From contig CAVXLQ010000013.1 of the NCBI GenBank assembly GCA_963762635.1, positions 466,805 to 530,804 on the forward strand: a stretch of DNA of 64,000 nucleotides. Direction: 5' to 3'. Shown piece after piece: positions 59,238 through 64,000 of this stretch. The notes below the pieces were generated by a model, which saw nothing but the letters and a program-made list of their open reading frames with translations, was not told the origin of the DNA and did no database searches. The stretch comes from Tenggerimyces sp963762635 (lineage in GTDB: Bacteria; Actinomycetota; Actinomycetes; Propionibacteriales; Actinopolymorphaceae). The translations under genes and the position numbers were made by a program. Positions within the stretch are counted from its first letter, which is position 1. Each line of letters begins with the position of its first letter.

Positions 59238-59902
59238 GCTGGCTCGCCGTCGGCGAGGAGTGACAGCAGGTGCGTGCGTACCTGCTGGGCACGAGGCTGA
59301 CCCACGCGGAGCCGAGCTCGAATCTCACGGATTGTCGGCGTGTGCCCGATCGCGAGCTCATCGGCGAACTCGTTCTCGGCTTGTACCTCTAGCTCGTCCC
59401 GCGTACTCGTCGTCGCGGGTACAACCAGAGCGATGGGTCTGGGCTCGGGTACGGGCTTGGCTGGGTCCGCGGGTACGGGTACGGGCTCCTCGTGGCGACC
59501 CAGGTTGCGGACCATCAGCATCAACAACTCGTACGAGCCAACGAGGGCGAGCGCAGGCCATGCAGCCACGATCGCACCCACCGGGCCGTACGCAAGTCCG
59601 TGCGCCGCGTTCGCCGCCATCGTCGCCGAGATTCCGAACCCCAGTAACCAGCGGGCGAGGCCGGGCACCGCTGTGCGGCGCCTTGCCGAGTGGAGCATGA
59701 CCATCGAGCTGGCGTAGATCAGGCCATCGACGGTCAACGGGACGAGACGGGCCGTCCAGCCGTCCTCGCCGTAGGTACGGACCAACGCATACGCGTGGTC
59801 GTAGGAGACGATCGCGGCGACCGTCGCGACGCAGACGACGGCAGCAGCTGTCGACCACTTGATGATGCGTTCGGTCGCTCTGGGCGGCGGGATTTCGGTC
59901 AT
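59234..59902 (-). CDS. SpdB-like (DUF2637) transfer membrane protein
   Basis: This is a 222-residue protein. Four membrane helices lie in the first about 130 residues: WSTAAAVVCVATVAAIVSYD, VPLTVDGLIYASSMVMLHSA, LLGFGISATMAANAAHGLAY and WPALALVGSYELLMLMVRNL. A cytoplasmic tail with a helix-turn-helix-like end (PTIREIRARLRVGQPRAQQV) follows. DUF2637/SpdB proteins are encoded on Streptomyces plasmids and actinomycete integrative elements, where they help intramycelial spread after conjugation. Supports an integrative-element origin of this region. ATG 59902 has a GGAGGG site and is preferred to an upstream start at 59938. Confidence 0.85.
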   Translation of the reverse strand: MTEIPPPRATERIIKWSTAAAVVCVATVAAIVSYDHAYALVRTYGEDGWTARLVPLTVDGLIYASSMVMLHSARRRTAVPGLARWLLGFGISATMAANAAHGLAYGPVGAIVAAWPALALVGSYELLMLMVRNLGRHEEPVPVPADPAKPVPEPRPIALVVPATTSTRDELEVQAENEFADELAIGHTPTIREIRARLRVGQPRAQQVRTHLLSLLADGEPA

Positions 59903-59975
59903 CTCGACCCTCCGGCCGCGGCGAGCCTGACCGTGCACTCGACGACGAGGCGACGCTGACCTGCGCTTTCAGCTC

Positions 59976-59989
59976 GCGCAGATCCGTTG
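59976..59989. repeat. Right copy of the 14-bp inverted repeat
   Basis: GCGCAGATCCGTTG is the exact reverse complement of CAACGGATCTGCGC at 26039-26052 and lies 5 bases inside the right attachment copy. The decamer CTGCGCTTTC at 59961-59970 is a direct copy of 26047-26056. Confidence 0.6.
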
Positions 59990-59994
59990 CGAGC

Positions 59995-60008
59995 CCCGTT
60001 GGGGGCAC
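59995..60008. other. Right attachment site (attR) copy of the tRNA-Glu 3' end
   Basis: CCCGTTGGGGGCAC repeats 26024-26037 in the same orientation, without the rest of the tRNA. It separates the SpdB-like gene from a second serine-recombinase relic, so it may be both the right end of one element and the left end of a second, tandem one. Confidence 0.65.
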
Positions 60009-60449
60009 CCAGCAGAACCGTGCACCTGATCATCGCTGGTCAGCGCACTTGTAGCGCGACTCAAGCTCACGGCGCTTTCGTCGGTGATGGTCACCTTGAT
60101 CGTTGCCTCGTCGCGGTCGTGACGTAGACGATCTCCAGCCGGAGCGCGTCCCGTTCGCGGTCGGCTTTGGCGCCCGCGCGACCCATGAAGCTCGGCCTCC
60201 CGGGCACGGGTCCGCTTGGTCACCTCGGCGAGCGCTCGTGCACACGCTGCCGGAACGCCCTGCTCGGTCCTCAGCGATCAGCTTGCGGTGTGCCTCGGCC
60301 CGCCGTCCGCGTTCCTGCTCGGCTCGGTCGTCCTGGTCGACCTCTACCAGTGCGGTGGCGATCAGTCGTAGGCGATCCGGACCGAAGATGCGGGTGACGA
60401 TGAATTCGTGAACTGCATAGTCGATCACTCTCCACCGATCGCGACCCAT
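60009..60449 (-). pseudogene. Second large serine recombinase relic
   Basis: The minus strand reads VIDYAVHEFIVTRIFGPDRL, then ALVEVDQDDRAEQERGRRAE and AHRKLIAEDRAG. This matches the left relic's NAVHEFFATRIFGPDR and coiled-coil segment position by position. Sequence then degrades, with a deletion and frameshift, and resumes as EATIKVTITDESAVSL, the same final strand as the left relic (EATLKVTITDEAA), ending at the attachment copy. The two relics are related but clearly diverged, so they come from two elements that used the same tRNA site. The catalytic domain is absent. Confidence 0.75.
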
Positions 60450-60520
60450 CGCGCCGGAAGACCGGCCTGCCCCAGCGATTCATCGTCGCGCAGCTGGGCG
60501 ATCCGGAGGCGATCGTGGTG

Positions 60521-61444
60521 CTAGTGCGCCGCTCGCCGGTGGTCGGCGACGACGAGGTCGATCACCTCGCGCGGGTGGTTGCCCCATCCCATCCGGCGGA
60601 TCGTGGCCTCGGTGTGGCCGGGACGCTTCTTCTCACCCGCGAGGGTGAGGAGCGCCTTCCACAGCGCCCAGCCACGGCCACGAGCCCGAGTGGCCTCGTC
60701 GAACGGCGGCAGGCCGCGCCGGAACACCTGACGGCCCTTGTCGTCGAGGTGCATCCACTCCGCCGACAGGTCACAAGCGGGGTCGCCTACTGCGGAACAC
60801 CCGAAGTCGATGACCGCGCAGAGCTTTCCGTCCGCGACGAGCAGGTTCGAGCCGATGAGGTCGCCGTGCACCCACACCGGGGCGAGGTCCCACGTGCTGG
60901 CCAGAGCCGTCTCCCACACCTCGGTGACCGCCGCGGCATCAATGTCGTCCACTAGGAGCCCGATCGACTCCCGGCTCAGCTCGTCCCACGGCGTGAGCGG
61001 CCCACCCCGATACTGGCTATGCTCACCGGCCGTCGGTCCGGCCGTCGCATCGATGGCGTAGAGCGCCGCCAGGAACCGGGCAAGATCCCCAGCGAACTCC
61101 GTCAGGTCCGAGACGGGCACCAGGTTGGCGGGCTGGCCGTCGAGCCATCGGTAGATCGACCAAGGCCAGGGATACCCACCGCTCGGCCGCCCCTGGCCCA
61201 CAGGCTGCGGGATCGGCAGCGGCAGCTGGGGCGCGAGCACAGACAGCCATCGGTGCTCCTTCTCGACCTGTGCCGCGAAGCCTGACTCGCTGGGTAGGCG
61301 TACAGACATCTCCTCGCCGAGGCGGAAGGTCGCGTTGTCCCAACCGCTGTGCGCGGCAGGCACGACGGGCAGGTTCGCCCACTGCGGAAACTGCTCGGCG
61401 ACCAGCCGAGCCGCGACGTCGGCTGTGATCTTTTCCCGTTTCAT
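60521..61444 (-). CDS. APH-family phosphotransferase
   Basis: This 307-residue kinase-fold protein has the nucleotide region SGWDNATFRLGEEMSVRLPS, the catalytic loop VWVHGDLIGSNLLVADGKLC (HGDxxxxN intact), and IDFGCSAVGDPACDLSAEWM as the metal-binding Asp. It belongs to the aminoglycoside/macrolide phosphotransferase-like family; overall pattern (YRWLDGQPANL, GGPLTPWDELSRESI) matches common actinobacterial members of unproven substrate. Resistance cannot be assumed. ATG 61444 is used, with ATG 61456 as an in-frame alternative. The only clearly intact gene between the attachment copy and 62300. Confidence 0.85.
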   Translation of the reverse strand: MKREKITADVAARLVAEQFPQWANLPVVPAAHSGWDNATFRLGEEMSVRLPSESGFAAQVEKEHRWLSVLAPQLPLPIPQPVGQGRPSGGYPWPWSIYRWLDGQPANLVPVSDLTEFAGDLARFLAALYAIDATAGPTAGEHSQYRGGPLTPWDELSRESIGLLVDDIDAAAVTEVWETALASTWDLAPVWVHGDLIGSNLLVADGKLCAVIDFGCSAVGDPACDLSAEWMHLDDKGRQVFRRGLPPFDEATRARGRGWALWKALLTLAGEKKRPGHTEATIRRMGWGNHPREVIDLVVADHRRAAH

Positions 61445-61456
61445 GACGGCCAGCAT

Positions 61457-61655
61457 TGCGTAGCGCTTCCCAGGCCCGGCTTCGCACCGGCGATCGTGAA
61501 CGCGTTGGCCGCCTCTGCCGGCGCACCGGACAGCAGCACGGCCCCGGCCGCGGAATCCACCACCGCCACTCCGCCGGCGAGCATCCTTCGTCGGTTCGTC
61601 CGATTGTCGCCGGCCACCCACGTCGGAAGGCATCGCACCCGTTCGCACGTTGGCA
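61457..61655 (-). pseudogene. Tat signal-like N-terminal fragment
   Basis: The minus strand from about 61655 reads MPTCERVRCLPTWVAGDNRT then NRRRMLAGGVAVVDSAAGAV and LLSGAPAEAANAF: a twin-arginine-like n-region, a hydrophobic stretch and an A-x-A-type cleavage area. It stops making sense at about 61457, next to the phosphotransferase start. It is probably the 5' remnant of a secreted protein gene; low confidence. Confidence 0.35.
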
Positions 61656-61714
61656 TCGTCAAGCTCTTCGTGGATAGAGCGCGTCGGAGACGCCGCGCTC
61701 GTGGCGGGGTATCT

Positions 61715-62210
61715 GCCGCTTGCTGCGGACGTCGCGTGTGCGGCTCGGCACGTTGGTCACCCCCGTCGCCCGACGGGGGCCATGGCAGCTTGCGAAACAG
61801 CTGACGACGGTCGACCACCTGAGCCGCGGCCGGGTGACGCTCGGCGTGGGGCTTGGTGTACCGGCGGACCTGGAGTACGAGGCGTTCGGCGAACCCGGAC
61901 AGCCGCGCGTGCACGCCGCGATGCTCGACGAGGCCCTCCCATTCCGATGGAACGAGCGCTGCGTTGGGACGGCTTCTTTCCGCTCGACCCGCGCGCGGCC
62001 GAAGGTGGCCTGCCCCCCGATGTCCTGGCGCGGACCGTCGAGGCGCTGGACCCGCCGGATGGCTTCGAGATCATCACCGCACTGAACTCGACGTCATCGA
62101 TCGATGCCCTCGAGAAGGCAGGCGCCACCTGGGTGATCGACGGCCCGTCCGACTTCGACGAGCCGTTGACAACCATGCAGCAACGCGTCGAGGCCGGCAC
62201 GCCTCGCTAG
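61715..62210 (+). pseudogene. Luciferase-like (LLM-class) oxidoreductase, truncated and frameshifted
   Basis: The first part (frame of 61720) reads TSRVRLGTLVTPVARRGPWQ, then LAKQLTTVDHLSRGRVTLGV and GLGVPADLEYEAFGEP, a clear LLM-class flavin oxidoreductase. At about 61935-61945 sequence jumps to another frame and to the family's C-terminal half (RWDGFFPLDPRAAEGGLPPD, then FEIITALNSTSSIDALEKAG, ATWVIDGP) ending at TAG 62210. The N terminus and about 50 residues of the middle are missing. A relic. Confidence 0.65.
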
Positions 62211-62301
62211 GTCTACTCGAGGGAGCACGGGCCTGCACCCGGGTTCACGCTCGCGGGCTCTCCGGTGCCAAGGCGCCGGAGAATGACCGGGCCCTCACTG
62301 C

Positions 62302-62679
62302 TTACAGCGGCTGGGTGAGATTGATCGTGTTGCCATCGGGGTCGGTGATGTGAGCGACCCGATGGTCCCATGGCATGTTCTTGGCCTTGCCGTGCATTCT
62401 CCCGCCGGCCGGCTCCACCAGCGGCAGCAGTTCGTCGACGTTCTCGACGAACACGGCCATCGTGACCTGACCAGGAGCAGCCTCGGCTCCCTTCTGGTGG
62501 TCGACCAGGGTCAGGCTGGCGCCGCCGAACCGAAGCGTCACGAAGAACGGGCCCTTCCGGCCCGGCACCCGCAGTTCCTCCTCGGCGCCAAACAACTCGA
62601 CGTAGAAGGAGCTCAACCGCCCGATGTCTTGCGTAGGCAGGATGGGCTGGATAGCGAACTCACTTGACCGATTACTCAT
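62302..62679 (-). CDS. VOC-family (glyoxalase-like) protein
   Basis: This is a 125-residue vicinal-oxygen-chelate fold protein: FAIQPILPTQDIGRLSSFYV then ELFGAEEEL, TLRFGGASLTLVDHQ, and the final DHRVAHITDPDGNTINLTQP, with the DPDGN motif and the usual last metal-ligand region. Canonical glyoxalase I ligands are not all present, so the function (dioxygenase, resistance, isomerase) is unknown. ATG 62679 has a GGAG site 10 bases upstream and is preferred to TTG 62688. Confidence 0.85.
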   Translation of the reverse strand: MSNRSSEFAIQPILPTQDIGRLSSFYVELFGAEEELRVPGRKGPFFVTLRFGGASLTLVDHQKGAEAAPGQVTMAVFVENVDELLPLVEPAGGRMHGKAKNMPWDHRVAHITDPDGNTINLTQPL

Positions 62680-62730
62680 GATGCTCAATCTCCGTTCGTG
62701 GTCGGAAGACCTATCTCTCTTTGTCGGGAT

Positions 62731-63174
62731 TCAACTCGGGTCGATGTGCTGATGGTCCAGCCGGATGCGGCCGTCGTCATCGAGTGCGATCACGTCGTAG
62801 CCGCTCCCCGCGACGGTCCCGTCAGCGACGGCGACCATCTGCCATGGCAGGCCAATGAGTGCGGGTGCCAGGAGCACGGCACCGGTTGTTGCGACGAAGG
62901 TGTGTGTGCCGGGCTCGACGAACAAGACGTACGCCTGGGTCACGCGACGATCGATCTCGTCGTGGCCGCGCATCTCCAGGCGGGGGATGGGGAACGCCAA
63001 CCCGGTGGCCGCCTCCCGAATCTCCTGGGGTGGGTCCACCAGAACCTGGGCACCATTGACTGCCCACAGGTCGGCGACCTGCTTGGACCGCGCTTGCGGG
63101 TCGGCTTCGGTCCAGAGCGTGAACCATCGATTGCTGAAGTCCGTCAAAGCCTGCTGGTCGAGTTGCTGAGTCAT
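62731..63174 (-). CDS. SnoaL/NTF2-like protein
   Basis: This 147-residue protein has the fold pattern of SnoaL-like/DUF4440 proteins: FSNRWFTLWTEADPQARSKQ near the N terminus, LWAVNGAQVLVDPPQEIREA, FPIPRLEMRGHDEIDRRVTQ and a last strand GYDVIALDDDGRIRLDHQHI. No catalytic role can be assigned. ATG 63174 has a GGAGT site; a GTG six bases upstream is in frame. Divergent from the TetR gene across three operator-like boxes, so it is the probable target of that regulator. Confidence 0.75.
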   Translation of the reverse strand: MTQQLDQQALTDFSNRWFTLWTEADPQARSKQVADLWAVNGAQVLVDPPQEIREAATGLAFPIPRLEMRGHDEIDRRVTQAYVLFVEPGTHTFVATTGAVLLAPALIGLPWQMVAVADGTVAGSGYDVIALDDDGRIRLDHQHIDPS

Positions 63175-63186
63175 GTCCACTCCTTG

Positions 63187-63277
63187 GTAGATAGAACGGT
63201 CGGTCTACAAGAACCATATCGACCGGTTGATCTACGCGCAAGACCCCACCATGCTGTGTATCGACCGGTTGATCTAC
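63187..63277. promoter_or_regulatory. Three operator boxes in the SnoaL/TetR divergent promoter
   Basis: TATCGACCGGTTGATCTAC occurs twice, exactly, at 63217-63235 and 63259-63277 (42 bases start to start, four helical turns). A third, palindromic box with arms GTAGA (63187-63191) and TCTAC (63204-63208) carries the related core ACGGTCGG and lies over the SnoaL-like ribosome site. This layout suits cooperative binding by the adjacent TetR protein. Confidence 0.7.
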
Positions 63278-63304
63278 CGACCTGGTCGTGGCACGCTGGT
63301 AGCT

Positions 63305-63895
63305 ATGGACACCGTCACAGCCACCGGTCCGCGAGAGCGGCTGCTCGCCGCCGCGAAAGACCTGACGTACAGCCAGGGCATGGGGGTAGGCGTCGACGCC
63401 ATTCTCAGGGAGGCGAACGTCGCCCGACGGTCGCTCTATCAGCACTTCGGTGGCAAGGACGGGCTGATCGCCGAGGTGCTGCGCGTGACGACGGCGGAGG
63501 ACGTCGAGCTATACCGCCAGGCCATGAATGGTGCCGGCGACGATCCACGGGCTCGCCTGCTGGCGGTCTTCGACTGGCTCACGCAGGTCATCCAGGACCG
63601 CGAGTTTCGCGGCTGCCGCTACCTCTCGGCGGATCTCGCCCTGGCCGATCCAGACCACCCTGCGCACGCCATCACGCGCCAGTATCGAGAGGACATCCAC
63701 GAGCTCCTCGAGAACGAGCTTGGCAAGCTCCGCCATCCACATCCGGGATTCGGCGCCGGCCAACTGCTGCTCCTCGTCGATGGATTGCTCGCCGTCGGCG
63801 CGACCCGGCCCAGCCCCGATACGGCCCAGCTCGCTCGGCAGCTCGCTGATCACGTGATCGGCACCCACGACGAGACGGACGTTCACGAGACCTAA
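63305..63895 (+). CDS. TetR-family regulator
   Basis: This 196-residue regulator has the HTH: RERLLAAAKDLTYSQGMGVG, VDAILREANVARRSLYQHFG then GKDGLIAEVLR. The C-terminal domain (AVFDWLTQVIQDREFRGCRY, then LSADLALADPDHPAHAITRQ) is of the TetR_C type with the conserved FRGC segment found in regulators of oxidative or small-molecule responses; the cysteine could be a sensor. ATG 63305 follows the second operator repeat by 27 bases. It probably represses itself and the SnoaL-like gene. The last 105 bases of the window after TAA 63895 show no gene. Confidence 0.88.
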   Translation: MDTVTATGPRERLLAAAKDLTYSQGMGVGVDAILREANVARRSLYQHFGGKDGLIAEVLRVTTAEDVELYRQAMNGAGDDPRARLLAVFDWLTQVIQDREFRGCRYLSADLALADPDHPAHAITRQYREDIHELLENELGKLRHPHPGFGAGQLLLLVDGLLAVGATRPSPDTAQLARQLADHVIGTHDETDVHET

Positions 63896-64000
63896 GCTGA
63901 CGGCTATCGCGCCGCTCGACGTTAGCGGCAACGACAGGCGGATCGCGTCGTCGCGATAGTGATCGCGCTGACGTACAGCACCGGTGTCGGTGTGCGTGCC

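Larger units (their letters stand above)
26037..60008. mobile_element. Putative 34-kb genomic island integrated at tRNA-Glu
   Basis: The segment is bounded by 14-bp direct copies of the tRNA-Glu 3' end. It carries a large-serine-recombinase relic at its left end and an SpdB-like transfer protein at its right end, the layout of a decayed actinomycete integrative element. The cargo is accessory only: efflux, stress, potassium uptake and a defence-like block. Whether all 34 kb entered in one event is inference; internal deletion scars (33385, 26866) show rearrangement. No intact integrase, excisionase or replication gene is visible, so it should not be self-mobile. Confidence 0.55.

Noticed and set aside
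60521..61444. Calling the phosphotransferase an antibiotic-resistance gene
   Set aside because: The APH fold is present, but many actinobacterial members have no resistance role and nothing in the sequence identifies an aminoglycoside substrate.
62698..63849. 380-codon + strand frame across the SnoaL/TetR region
   Set aside because: It is antisense to the SnoaL-like gene and out of frame with the TetR gene; the second half is Arg/Ala-rich shadow.

Overview
The window is high-GC actinobacterial DNA. GTG starts, 4-nt ATGA/GTGA gene overlaps, probable leaderless genes, Tat signals, a PPOX/F420-type enzyme, an ECF42 sigma factor with its YCII partner, and an SpdB-like transfer protein all point to a soil actinomycete. 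A Kribbella/Actinopolymorpha-like relative is my guess from gene content; no marker here settles the genus. The only core genes are argS and a tRNA-Glu(TTC).

Bases 1-26036 look like ordinary accessory chromosome. They hold an aldo/keto reductase tail, a PPOX protein, a serine hydrolase with its own MerR regulator and operator, a YCII/ECF42 pair, a deleted DUF899 gene, an MFS pump and argS. A second serine hydrolase, a secreted DUF4832 protein, a NIF3-like protein, a GH2 glycosidase, a phosphotransferase and a Nudix hydrolase follow. Then come a Tat-exported bicovalent flavin oxidase, a sugar ABC importer (binding protein, two permeases, YesL-like protein) behind a clear promoter/operator, a three-gene ABC exporter, a lysine-rich histone-like protein, a zincin and a membrane metallophosphoesterase, ending at tRNA-Glu.

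Bases 26037-60008 look like a 34-kb genomic island. A 14-bp copy of the tRNA-Glu 3' end recurs at 59995-60008, and a decayed large serine recombinase lies beside each copy. The left half holds an SDR/MFS/ADH/cupin/XRE cluster, a lipoprotein, an aldo/keto reductase-antiporter deletion scar, and KtrA/KtrB potassium uptake. Next are four ABC exporter cassettes, each with its own regulator type (GbsR, AbrB, TetR, TetR), and a GbsR-methyltransferase pair. The right half (49375-59902) is a defence-like block: a nuclease-STAND ATPase, an Hsp70-like protein with a small Cys-rich partner, a DUF4365-APAZ nuclease with a short Argonaute, a DUF3800 protein and an SpdB-like transfer protein. The Argonaute operon fits the known effector-APAZ/short-pAgo plan. 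The Hsp70 pair beside the STAND ATPase is the best candidate for something undescribed.

Bases 60009-64000 follow the second attachment copy. They hold a second recombinase relic, a phosphotransferase, relics of a Tat-exported protein and a luciferase-like oxidoreductase, a VOC protein, and a SnoaL-like gene divergent from a TetR gene over repeated operators.

At least seven otherwise intact genes are broken by one-base (one case two-base) length changes in short G or C runs. This suggests consensus errors or slippage rather than independent decay, so many 'pseudogene' calls here may be restorable.
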